From Dehalococcoidia bacterium (GTDB lineage Bacteria; Chloroflexota; Dehalococcoidia; GIF9; UBA5620), in the NCBI GenBank assembly GCA_016783225.1, contig JADHWZ010000131.1:1-5919 (forward strand): a stretch of 5,919 nucleotides of DNA, in the 5' to 3' direction. Shown here in pieces: positions 1 to 5,583 of the stretch (the first letter of the stretch is position 1; each line of letters begins with the position of its first letter). Below the pieces are notes generated by a model, which was given only the letters and a program-made list of their open reading frames with translations, was not told the origin of the DNA and did no database searches. The translations under genes were made by a program, and so were the position numbers.

Positions 1-167
1 AGTTCCACACCTAGTTCCCTTTGCCGCTGTGCCAGAACATGAAGCAGACACACCGAGTCAGCACCTCCTGACACAGCCACCACAAGCCTGTCGCCGGCTG
101 AAACGAGACTGTGCTCTTGAATGAAACCAATGACCCTCTGTTGCAGGGTGTTGTCGTTCTTAGCCAA
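1..167 (-). CDS. tilS: tRNA(Ile)-lysidine synthase, N-terminal fragment (runs off the left edge)
   Basis: Only the first 55 codons are in the window; the rest lies beyond base 1. The translation reads MAKNDNTLQQRV..., then a strand-turn-loop with the PP-loop ATPase signature VAVSGGADSVCLLH, where SGGADS is residues 33-38. That is the hallmark of the TilS/MesJ N-type ATP pyrophosphatases. TilS adenylates C34 of tRNA-Ile(CAU) and joins lysine to it, giving lysidine and changing decoding from AUG to AUA; it is cytosolic. The start chosen is TTG at 167, because GAGAGGG (180-174) sits 6 nt upstream. An in-frame GTG at 191 is possible but would overlap the phosphatase gene by 22 bp and has no better site. 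The gene begins 2 nt after the phosphatase stop, so it is probably translationally coupled. Other PP-loop enzymes (such as TtcA) share the motif, but its position about 30 residues from the N-terminus and the following LLHVL favour TilS. Confidence 0.85.
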   Translation of the reverse strand, partial: MAKNDNTLQQRVIGFIQEHSLVSAGDRLVVAVSGGADSVCLLHVLAQRQRELGVE

Positions 168-169
168 AT

Positions 170-781
170 CTAACCCTCTCGTAGATGACACACATCGCCC
201 AATGAGACCAAGCAAGTACGCGTTTCTCTGAACTCGAGTACGCTGACGCTGCCATTCTGCACTCTGATTCGCTCTATATTGGTCAGCGGCCACCCCAGGG
301 CTTTGCAGATGGCGACCACGGTGACAAAATAATGGCTGGCCACTACCACTGTTCCCTGATCATGTTTGCTCACTATTCGCTGAATAACCGACCAGACCCT
401 GTTTGCCACATCGATTACGCTTTCGCCGCCAGGCATTTTCTCTGAGCCTTGCCCCTGCCGCCAGCGGAGCAAAAACTGGCTAAACGTGGTGCCGAGTTCA
501 ACTATAGACCGCCCTTCAAGGTCACCGGCATCAATCTCCCGCAAGTCAGGTTCAACTTGCACTTCCAACTGATGGTGGCTGGCAATAGCCTGGGCTGTAT
601 CGAGAGCACGCTTTAACGGACTGGAGTAAATGGCGCTGATCTCCATTCCCTTCAGCGATAGCCCCACGCCCTCCGCCTGTTTTCTCCCTACCTCGCTTAA
701 CTCGGTGTCACTGGTGCCACCTTGAATTTTCCGTTCCTGATTCCAAACGGTTTCACCGTGCCGTACTAAGACAAGCCTGAT
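170..781 (-). CDS. Histidine phosphatase family protein, apparent ATC start
   Basis: The protein has 203 residues if translation begins at ATC (781-779), reading MRLVLVRHGETVWNQE. The N-terminal RHGET (residues 7-11) carries the nucleophilic His8 of the phosphoglycerate-mutase-like superfamily. Other family landmarks follow: SSPLKRALDTA with phosphate-binding Arg58, DLREIDAGDLEG with Glu82, PGGES (117-121), and the second catalytic histidine in VVVASHYF (His150). These residues suggest an active cytosolic phosphatase or mutase; CobC (alpha-ribazole phosphatase) and GpmB-like enzymes are both possible and the substrate cannot be read. No ATG, GTG or TTG precedes RHG in frame, since a stop (TGA, 787-785) lies two codons upstream. 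The first canonical start, GTG at residue 39, would delete the catalytic His. A near-perfect GGAGG lies 6 nt before the ATC. The gene starts 11 bp after the M48 stop and ends 2 nt before tilS. Confidence 0.88.
   Translation of the reverse strand: MRLVLVRHGETVWNQERKIQGGTSDTELSEVGRKQAEGVGLSLKGMEISAIYSSPLKRALDTAQAIASHHQLEVQVEPDLREIDAGDLEGRSIVELGTTFSQFLLRWRQGQGSEKMPGGESVIDVANRVWSVIQRIVSKHDQGTVVVASHYFVTVVAICKALGWPLTNIERIRVQNGSVSVLEFRETRTCLVSLGDVCHLREG
174..180 (-). promoter_or_regulatory. Ribosome binding site for tilS
   Basis: GAGAGGG on the minus strand ends 6 nt before the TTG at 167. It lies inside the last codons of the upstream phosphatase gene and decides the TTG start over the GTG at 191. 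Confidence 0.6.
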
Positions 782-784
782 GGG

Positions 785-794
785 TCACCTCCTC
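785..794 (-). promoter_or_regulatory. Strong ribosome binding site for the histidine phosphatase
   Basis: GAGGAGGTGA on the minus strand has its GGAGG core 6 nt before the ATC at 781. The TGA stop of the upstream M48 peptidase (795-793) overlaps this site, so ribosomes ending there sit directly on the next start. The site supports initiation at ATC despite the non-canonical codon. Confidence 0.75.
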
Positions 795-1923
795 AAGAAG
801 TGTCTGCAAGATAGCGACGAGCCAGATTCACTCGCCTGGCATAACAGGGATGGTCATAGAAAAAGAACTCCACCCACCTGCTGGGCTGACCCACACTGAG
901 ATTCTGGTCGGTAAGCTTGCTCATCGCTGTCACGAAAGCTTGTGGCCTAGCCGTCAGCTCCAAAGCCGTCTCGTCGGCGGACGTCTCCAAATGACGGCTG
1001 TACGCATTAATCAGCGGCGCCACTATCAGCGCAAAGGCAGCCAAAGACAGAACCAGCAGCGGGAAAGCTGCTACATCGGCAATCCCTTGAAAGCCCAGAG
1101 CGCCAACACTGGCTTTCAAAACTAAATCGGCCAAACAGAAAGCCAGCAGAACCACGACAGCCTGAACAGCAATGAGTTTTGGGATATCTCGATGGAGATG
1201 GTGCCCCAACTCGTGAGCCAATATCACCTCTACTTCCTCATGGGAGTACTGGTCAAGTAGAGTATCACTGAGGATGATGCGCCTGGTATTGCCCAGACCG
1301 GCGATCATGGCATTAGCCGTAGTGCCTTTGCTACTCAGGTCTATGGTGAATACACCGCAGACCTGAGTCCGTGCCCGCTTGGCCAGATTGGCAAGCCTTT
1401 CATTAAGCTCCGCGTCATCCAGAGGCTGCAATTTGAAGAAAAGCGGCAGGAGCAAGGTGGGTGTTAGGCGAGTCAGCAGCAGCGTAAGCAACAACAGCAC
1501 AACGCTGGCCCAAAGCCACCAAGTATCCGGCACACGGTCCAACAACCAGTAGAGGGCTAGGACTATCCCCAAACCCAATACGATGCCCAGCGCTGAGGCC
1601 TTGGCTCCATCAGCCAGCCAGCCCGTGAACTTCTGATTCGATAGACCGTAGCGACGGGGGAGGACAAAGCCCTGGTAATAGGTCAGCGGCAGTGTGATTA
1701 TCCCTAGGCCAATCGCCAGGAAAACGAAATACAGGGCTGATGCCCACGGTTGAGGAAAAGCCAGGAGATGGCTCAGTCTGGCCGAGACACCGCCAAAGAC
1801 AAGTATCAGCAACAGAGCGCCGACTACTGCCAGCTCAACGAAAGATAGCCACCTTGTAAGCCTGGCATACTCCTTGGCCAGCTCTTGACGCTTAGCATCC
1901 AGGGAAGAGTCAGCTAGCTGCAT
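793..1923 (-). CDS. M48 family integral-membrane zinc metallopeptidase (Ste24/CAAX protease-like)
   Basis: The protein has 376 residues. The N-terminal part (about 24-158) holds roughly four hydrophobic spans. Between them lies the loop YYQGFVLPRRYGLSNQKFTGWLAD, which resembles the M48_N domain of CAAX prenyl protease 1 (Ste24). The peptidase domain follows: a substrate-strand segment around SSKGTTANAMIAGLG (197-211), the zinc site HELGH (His237, Glu238, His241), two more hydrophobic spans (about 250-270 and 284-304), the third ligand region ETSAD (Glu313, Asp317) and a C-terminal DHPCYARRVN like the family's THP...RI motif. All catalytic residues are present and the length is close to Ste24-like bacterial homologues. 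It probably cleaves membrane or membrane-associated proteins in quality control; prenyl-CAAX processing is not expected in bacteria. The ATG at 1923 is directly preceded by an in-frame TGA, so no earlier start exists. TTGAGGG abuts the ATG too closely for a normal ribosome site. The gene lies 18 bp after the DUF2344 gene. Confidence 0.9.
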   Translation of the reverse strand: MQLADSSLDAKRQELAKEYARLTRWLSFVELAVVGALLLILVFGGVSARLSHLLAFPQPWASALYFVFLAIGLGIITLPLTYYQGFVLPRRYGLSNQKFTGWLADGAKASALGIVLGLGIVLALYWLLDRVPDTWWLWASVVLLLLTLLLTRLTPTLLLPLFFKLQPLDDAELNERLANLAKRARTQVCGVFTIDLSSKGTTANAMIAGLGNTRRIILSDTLLDQYSHEEVEVILAHELGHHLHRDIPKLIAVQAVVVLLAFCLADLVLKASVGALGFQGIADVAAFPLLVLSLAAFALIVAPLINAYSRHLETSADETALELTARPQAFVTAMSKLTDQNLSVGQPSRWVEFFFYDHPCYARRVNLARRYLADTS

Positions 1924-1941
1924 CCCTCAACAAGACCCGGG

Positions 1942-2583
1942 TCAGTTCAAAATCAGGTTGGTGCGGTGGATGGACTTGGGGCGCTGTGAGAAACCGAGAG
2001 CTTTAGCCACCTGCTCCGGCCTGCCGGTGCCTCTAGCATCACAGCGCAGTTTCATTCCCAGGACACACAGGGCATCCTGGTAATCAATAAGCCAAAGGAA
2101 GTCTACCAGGGCACGCAGATCATAGTAGCGAGCGCCTGTGTCTCTGAAATGGTGCCACGGTAGCTCCTTGACTGAAAGTAAAGACCGTATAGCTGCCTGC
2201 ACTTCCTGAGTTCCATCCCCCGTGTCTATCTCGACCTTGTATTCGGCAAAGCGAACCTGGGATTGAAGTGACGGAACATTGAGTCCCACTGGCCAGGCCT
2301 CCAGCAAATCGAGGCCATCAGGCAGCTGTCTCTTCGCCTGAGCGACGAGTGAGTGCGGCGATGCCCAACGGGACAAGAAGACATCCATGAGCTCAGCCTG
2401 GCTGGTTACACCTACTGATAGAGGAGCTGCTAGTGAGATTCGCGGATGAGGAGTGAAACCTTCGGAATAGGCTAGAGGCAGCCCAGCCCGGCGTAAGGCC
2501 CTCTCCCAAAGCCTCATCAAATCCAGATGTGAAAGGAACTTCAGCTCTTCACCGCGACCGAACCTAAGGCGCAGGCGTTGCAT
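1942..2583 (-). CDS. TIGR03936/DUF2344 family radical-SAM-associated protein
   Basis: The 213-residue protein matches, by eye, the family usually found fused to or beside a B12-binding radical SAM protein (TIGR03960). Recognisable blocks are LKFLSHLDLMRLWERALRRA (14-33), LAYSEGFTPHPRISLAAPLSVGV (37-59), a weakly conserved middle, and a C-terminal GTGRPEQVAKALGF (185-198) followed by IHRTNLIL. There is no CxxxCxxC cluster, so it is not itself a radical SAM enzyme; it looks soluble. Its biochemical role is unknown. The ATG at 2583 is preceded by AAGGA with 5 nt spacing, and the first 20 bp overlap the end of the CNNM gene in another frame, implying translational coupling. The usual radical SAM partner is not adjacent: upstream is a CNNM protein and downstream an M48 peptidase. 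Confidence 0.88.
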   Translation of the reverse strand: MQRLRLRFGRGEELKFLSHLDLMRLWERALRRAGLPLAYSEGFTPHPRISLAAPLSVGVTSQAELMDVFLSRWASPHSLVAQAKRQLPDGLDLLEAWPVGLNVPSLQSQVRFAEYKVEIDTGDGTQEVQAAIRSLLSVKELPWHHFRDTGARYYDLRALVDFLWLIDYQDALCVLGMKLRCDARGTGRPEQVAKALGFSQRPKSIHRTNLILN

Positions 2584-3841
2584 CCTTTTCCTTGGTCACC
2601 AGAATTCTCTCGATCTTCCTGTCGCGCATTTCAAGTATGGCCAGCGTCAGGCCTTTGTACCTCAGTTGCTCGCCCTGCTTTGGAATGCGGCCCAGGTGAC
2701 TGAGAATAAACCCAGCTACGGTCTCATAGTCACCGGAAGGCAGGTCCAGACCCAGCTCCTCATTGGCTTCTTCCACCCTGAGTCCGCCATCGACCTCGAA
2801 GGTATTAGCGTCAATAGTCACGAAGTCCTCTTCCCTGCCAGCCAGTTCGTCACCAATGCTACCCATGATCTCTGCGGTCAGATGCTCCAAAGTGGCTATG
2901 CCAGCGACACCCCCATATTCATCTATGACCACGACCATACGGTAGTTGTTGTCCCTCATCTCAGCCAGAAGCTTACCCAGAAGCTTGGTTTCAGGCACGT
3001 AGTAGATCGGCCGCACCAGCCCGTCAATAGGGCTGTCGGTATCCAACGAGTTGTTGGCTTGGGCCATAAGTACATCCTTGATGGATAGCACTCCGATCAC
3101 ACTATCGGGAGTCCCTCTGTAAACAGGGAACCGCGAGAAAGGAGACTGACGATAAACGTCGAGGAATGCAGCCAAGGTCGTCCCCTCCTCCAGCCAGGTG
3201 ATCTCCGTTCGCGGCTGCATTACCTCCTTAACCGGTCGGTCGGCGAATTCAAAGGCCTTCTGGAGCATCTCAGCTTCGTCCTCCTCCCACACCCCTTCAG
3301 CCTCGCCCACAGTAATGGCAGTGCGAATCTCCTCCTCGGTCACTACCTTCTTGCTCTCTTCTGTCTCGGCTACCATTCTGGTGAAGCTCAAGCCAATATG
3401 GTCCAAAACCCATACAAAGGGGTAAAGAACCCACATTATCAGTTCAACGGGGCCAACATAAAACGAAGCGACGCCCTCGGCATGGTGCGCCGCAAAAGTC
3501 TTGGGGATGACCTCACCCAGAATCAAGATGAGTGTGGTCACGCCTACAGTAGCGACCAGAGCTCCCCAGGCCGGGCCAACAGCGGTAACTGCCATCATCG
3601 TCCCCAAAGCCGCTGCCGCCACATTGACCAGATTGTTGCCCAGAAGGATAGCTGCCAGCAGTCTGCTTGGCTGCTCGGTCAGCTTCTCGAGCCGCTTAGC
3701 CCTCTTCTTCCCCATGCTCACCAAATGCTTGACCCTGAGCCTGGGCAAAGAGACAAAGGCCGTCTCAGCGCTGGAGAAGAACGCGGACAACCCCAGACAG
3801 ATGACGAAGAGTATTATGTATAGACTACTAACGTTTTCCAT
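2564..3841 (-). CDS. CNNM/CorC (HlyC) family membrane protein with DUF21, CBS pair and CorC_HlyC domains
   Basis: The protein has 425 residues from ATG 3841. Domains in order: DUF21/CNNM transmembrane domain (about 5-185) with the signature FFSSAETAFVSLPRLR (21-36), LLGNNLVNVAAAALGT and the GEVIPKTFA motif (109-117); first CBS domain (about 205-265, EVMQPRTEITWL); second CBS domain (about 270-330, RMVVVIDEYGGVAGIATLEH); and a C-terminal CorC_HlyC domain (about 338-418, VDGGLRVEEANEELGL). The family is linked to Mg2+/Co2+ export or resistance, with the CBS pair binding adenine nucleotides. 'Hemolysin' is a legacy name. The reading frame stays open to 3952, but the earlier ATGs at 3898, 3886 and 3883 lie within or upstream of a near-consensus promoter and before its predicted start site. 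The extra 37 residues are also unlike the family, so ATG 3841 is chosen. No clear Shine-Dalgarno precedes it; a hairpin occupies that space. It is the first gene of the five-gene operon. Confidence 0.92.
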   Translation of the reverse strand: MENVSSLYIILFVICLGLSAFFSSAETAFVSLPRLRVKHLVSMGKKRAKRLEKLTEQPSRLLAAILLGNNLVNVAAAALGTMMAVTAVGPAWGALVATVGVTTLILILGEVIPKTFAAHHAEGVASFYVGPVELIMWVLYPFVWVLDHIGLSFTRMVAETEESKKVVTEEEIRTAITVGEAEGVWEEDEAEMLQKAFEFADRPVKEVMQPRTEITWLEEGTTLAAFLDVYRQSPFSRFPVYRGTPDSVIGVLSIKDVLMAQANNSLDTDSPIDGLVRPIYYVPETKLLGKLLAEMRDNNYRMVVVIDEYGGVAGIATLEHLTAEIMGSIGDELAGREEDFVTIDANTFEVDGGLRVEEANEELGLDLPSGDYETVAGFILSHLGRIPKQGEQLRYKGLTLAILEMRDRKIERILVTKEKDATPAP

Positions 3842-3846
3842 ATACT

Positions 3847-3870
3847 GCCCAACCGAACATTCGGCTGGGC
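3847..3870 (-). promoter_or_regulatory. Leader hairpin immediately upstream of the CNNM start
   Basis: On the minus strand the arms GCCCAGCCGAA and TTCGGTTGGGC are complementary over 11 positions (one G-U pair) around a TG centre. In practice this is about 10 bp with a 4-nt loop. It occupies most of the predicted 34-nt leader between the promoter's start site (about 3875) and the ATG at 3841, ending 5 nt before the ATG. No U-run follows, so it is not a classical terminator. It may stabilise the mRNA 5' end or modulate initiation. Confidence 0.6.
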
Positions 3871-3881
3871 CGTTCAATACC

Positions 3882-3910
3882 ATCATAACATTGGCCATTC
3901 GTGGTGTCAA
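3882..3910 (-). promoter_or_regulatory. Sigma-70-type promoter for the minus-strand operon
   Basis: Reading the minus strand, TTGACA (3910-3905, full -35 consensus) is followed by a 17-bp spacer and TATGAT (3887-3882, 5 of 6 to TATAAT). A TG one base before the -10 makes it an extended -10. The predicted transcription start is near 3875, about 34 nt before the CNNM ATG. This is a sequence-only prediction. Confidence 0.75.
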
Positions 3911-3968
3911 AGAAGGGCCGCAAGGCCTTTCGCTAACCGTGCGTTTTGCCACCGCTCTGGGTGCTGGG

Positions 3969-4014
3969 CTACCGGTGACGGCTGGCGGGGACCCATTGAC
4001 GCTGGGTCACCTGT
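3969..4014 (+). repeat. 46-bp imperfect direct repeat, copy A
   Basis: This segment starts CTACCGGTGACGG and ends CTGGGTCACCTGT. It aligns without gaps to 4136-4181 at 36 of 46 positions by hand count; most differences are transitions. Shared core features are CCC-N-TTGAC and CTGGGTSACCTGT. Confidence 0.65.
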
Positions 4015-4040
4015 CCGCCGGCGACTGACACGTAATCATC

Positions 4041-4072
4041 GTGAGACCCTTCGCTGGCGCTCAGGGTGACAC
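4041..4072. repeat. REP-like palindromic repeat
   Basis: The plus strand shows GTG-AG-ACCCT at 4041-4050 and AGGGT-GA-CAC at 4063-4072, pairing as GTG/CAC and ACCCT/AGGGT across a 2x2 mismatch. The loop is TCGCTGGCGCTC. The reverse complement has the form GTGTCACCCTGAGCG...CGAAGGGTCTCAC. From memory this resembles widespread interspersed palindromes of the 'GTCAttCTGAGCGAAGCGAAgaatCTC' type found in many environmental genomes, including Chloroflexota. Only one clear copy lies in this window. Confidence 0.6.
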
Positions 4073-4135
4073 CGGGCAGGTCAGGTCTGGGGACGTGACA
4101 CCCACGCGAAGATGTTTCCCGTGCCAGTCACCCGC

Positions 4136-4181
4136 CTACGGGCGATGGTTAACGGGAACCCGTTGACACTGGGTGACCTGT
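4136..4181 (+). repeat. 46-bp imperfect direct repeat, copy B
   Basis: This is the second copy of the repeat at 3969-4014, offset by 167 bp. It contains a perfect 6-bp inverted repeat AACGGG-AA-CCCGTT (4151-4164), extendable to 4148-4167 with one wobble, and the sequence GGGTGACCTGT. Just downstream, GTGACTCCCGCGCGAA (4185-4200) partly repeats GTGACACCCACGCGAA (4095-4110). Confidence 0.65.
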
Positions 4182-4220
4182 GGTGTGACTCCCGCGCGAA
4201 AGGCGGATCGAAAGCCAAAA

Positions 4221-4230
4221 TGACAAGTCA
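4221..4230. promoter_or_regulatory. TGAC-AA-GTCA inverted repeat abutting the -35, possible operator
   Basis: TGACAAGTCA is a palindrome with a 2-bp centre that ends 2 bp before the -35 of the plus-strand promoter. A related TGAC-ATG-GTCA occurs at 5550-5560, upstream of the decarboxylase gene. An operator role is inference from position only. Confidence 0.3.
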
Positions 4231-4232
4231 AC

Positions 4233-4261
4233 TAGACACCTACACGCGCCGGTGGTATGAT
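4233..4261 (+). promoter_or_regulatory. Sigma-70-type promoter for the DUF819 gene
   Basis: TAGACA (4233-4238, 5 of 6 to TTGACA) is followed by a 17-bp spacer and TATGAT (4256-4261), preceded by TGG, giving an extended -10. The predicted start is near 4268, leaving a leader of about 80 nt. The leader can form small stems (CAGG/CCTG at 4291-4303 inside GCACC/GGTGC at 4277-4318). The -10 is identical to that of the divergent operon promoter. Confidence 0.7.
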
Positions 4262-4350
4262 GCGAGGCGATGCCAAGCACCCGATCATGACAGGCAAGAC
4301 CTGCAATTGGCCCGGTGCTGAAGGCGCAGCGGCCCTGACGGAGGAACATG

Positions 4351-5493
4351 ATGGTAGTCTTCTGGATTGCATTCTATGTGCTTTTACCTGCCCTGGTGAT
4401 TTATCTCTGTCACAAGTATCGCTGGCTCGACAAGGTTGGCACGGTGGTAGTCTGCTACGTTGTCGGCATAGCGGTGGGCAACGTGGGTATCTTGCCCGAG
4501 AACATGTTTGAGGTGCAGGACCTGCTCATGACCCTGACCATACCCATTGCGCTGCCTCTTATCTTCTTTTCCATCGACATCAGAAGATGGTCGCGGCTGG
4601 CCGGTAAGTCCATACTTTCCTTCGCACTGGCGGCAGTGGCGGTGGTTATAGCAACAGGCGTCGGTTTTGTCGTCTTCAGGCATACGATAGGGGCAGAAAG
4701 CTGGAAGGTTGGCGGCATGCTGATAGGCGTCTATACAGGCGGGACTCCCAACCTGGCGGCCATCGGGACAGCATTGCAGATCGACCCGACCACATATATC
4801 GCAGCTCACACCTCCGACGTCGTTGTATCTGCCATCTACCTGCTGTTGCTGATGACCGTCCTCCAGCGAATCCTGCTTGTGTTCCTGCCGCGTTTTCAAC
4901 CTGCCCAGGGAGAAAGCCAGGGCAAGGGCATTGAGGATTTCAGCTCCTACACCGGTATTCTGGATGGGAAGAAGGCGCTGCCGCTGCTCGCAGCCTTTGG
5001 CATTGCACTGGGTATCTTCGCTGTCGGAGCGGGACTAACCTTCGTGTTCCCGCAGGATATAGCCATGGTCGTTGCCATACTGACTGTCTGCACGCTGGGT
5101 ATCGTCTGCTCGTTCATACCCGCAATCAGAAGGATACCGATGACCTTCCAGCTTGGACAGTACATCATCCTCATTTTCTGCCTGGTGGTGAGCTCGATGG
5201 CCGATTTGAGCAAGCTGCTTTCGACGGCGCCGGCCATGATTGGCTATGTCAGCATTGCCGTATTCCTCGGTTTCATCATTCATGTTGCGCTGGCGGCCAT
5301 TTTCAAGATTGATGCCGACACAGTGATTATCACGTCTGTCGCCGGCGTCTTCTCCCCACCATTTGTGCCCATGATAGCGGCGGCGTTGAGAAACAAGGAA
5401 ATCGTGGTTACCGGCGTCATAACGGGAATCATCGGCTGGGTCATAGCTACCTACCTGGGGATAGGCGTGGCATACGTGCTACACATGTTCTGA
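4351..5493 (+). CDS. DUF819 family multi-spanning membrane protein, probable transporter
   Basis: The protein has 380 residues from ATG 4351 (381 from the adjacent ATG at 4348). GGAGG at 4340-4344 is 6 nt from 4351 but only 3 nt from 4348, so 4351 is preferred. The sequence is very hydrophobic, with about 10 membrane spans. Family-like blocks are VGGMLIGVYTGGTPNLAAIGTAL (about 120-142), TSDVVVSAIYLLLL just after it, and ITSVAGVFSPPFVPMIAAAL (about 327-346) in the second half. The two glycine/proline-rich stretches occupy similar places in each half, as expected for an inverted-repeat transporter fold (inference). A polar loop (about 182-206, GESQGKGIEDFSSYTG) separates the halves. DUF819 proteins (YjcL-like) lack an established substrate as far as I know. 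The gene has its own promoter and is followed after 90 bp by a PLP decarboxylase, suggesting a shared substrate or product, possibly an amine or amino acid. Confidence 0.85.
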   Translation: MVVFWIAFYVLLPALVIYLCHKYRWLDKVGTVVVCYVVGIAVGNVGILPENMFEVQDLLMTLTIPIALPLIFFSIDIRRWSRLAGKSILSFALAAVAVVIATGVGFVVFRHTIGAESWKVGGMLIGVYTGGTPNLAAIGTALQIDPTTYIAAHTSDVVVSAIYLLLLMTVLQRILLVFLPRFQPAQGESQGKGIEDFSSYTGILDGKKALPLLAAFGIALGIFAVGAGLTFVFPQDIAMVVAILTVCTLGIVCSFIPAIRRIPMTFQLGQYIILIFCLVVSSMADLSKLLSTAPAMIGYVSIAVFLGFIIHVALAAIFKIDADTVIITSVAGVFSPPFVPMIAAALRNKEIVVTGVITGIIGWVIATYLGIGVAYVLHMF

Positions 5494-5583
5494 GGGAACA
5501 TTCCTGTGATGTAAGCCGCGCCACAGGCTATGCGCGATTGTGTCCGATGTGACATGGTCAAATGATCAAAGGAAGGAGAACCC
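5494..5583 (+). other. 90-bp gap between the DUF819 and decarboxylase genes
   Basis: It contains a possible weak stem CCTGTG (5503-5508) / CACAGG (5522-5527) with a 13-nt loop and no T-run, plus TGAC-ATG-GTCA at 5550-5560. No clear promoter or terminator is seen, so the two genes could be co-transcribed. Confidence 0.4.
5571..5578 (+). promoter_or_regulatory. Ribosome binding site for the PLP decarboxylase
   Basis: GGAAGGAG lies 5 nt before the ATG at 5584 and supports that start over the in-frame ATG at 5593. Confidence 0.7.

Larger units (their letters stand above)
3842..4347. other. 506-bp divergent intergenic region, no convincing gene
   Basis: Short open frames here (a 69-codon plus frame at 4112-4321 and a 66-codon minus frame at 4149-4349) lack good start contexts, resemble no family I know and run over repeats and the plus-strand promoter. 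The region instead contains two divergent promoters, a leader hairpin, a GGCC-GCAA-GGCC inverted repeat just upstream of the operon's -35 (3913-3930), imperfect direct repeats, a REP-like palindrome and many TGAC/GTCA tetramers. It looks like regulatory DNA invaded by, or built from, degenerate repeats. Confidence 0.7.

Noticed and set aside
170..191. GTG at 191 as the tilS start
   Set aside because: It would overlap the phosphatase by 22 bp; TTG at 167 has GAGAGGG at proper spacing.
3913..3930. GGCC-GCAA-GGCC hairpin as a terminator
   Set aside because: No gene is read toward it on either strand at that point and the T-tract is only 3 nt; kept only as a note in the intergenic entry.
3842..3952. 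37-residue N-terminal extension of the CNNM protein in the same frame
   Set aside because: The upstream ATGs at 3898, 3886 and 3883 lie in or before the predicted promoter, and the extension encodes no plausible membrane or signal segment; the protein starting at 3841 has the normal family N-terminus.
2666..4028. Open frames of 60-175 codons on the plus strand opposite the CNNM gene
   Set aside because: They are antisense to a clear domain-complete protein and have low-complexity, shadow-like translations.
4163..4191. Perfect TTGACA at 4163-4168 as a second plus-strand promoter
   Set aside because: No acceptable -10 occurs 16-18 bp downstream (TGACTC at the expected place); the hexamer is part of the direct repeat.
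3969..4200. CRISPR array
   Set aside because: Only two divergent repeat copies 167 bp apart; no regular short spacers.
4112..4349. Small open frames on both strands in the intergenic region (69 and 66 codons)
   Set aside because: No ribosome sites, no family resemblance, and they run across direct repeats and the plus-strand promoter.
4384..5283. Minus-strand open frames (82-171 codons) opposite the DUF819 gene
   Set aside because: Composition is typical of antisense to a hydrophobic membrane protein; no motifs or start signals.
5503..5527. Terminator after the DUF819 gene
   Set aside because: The stem is only 6 bp with a 13-nt loop and no T-run follows.
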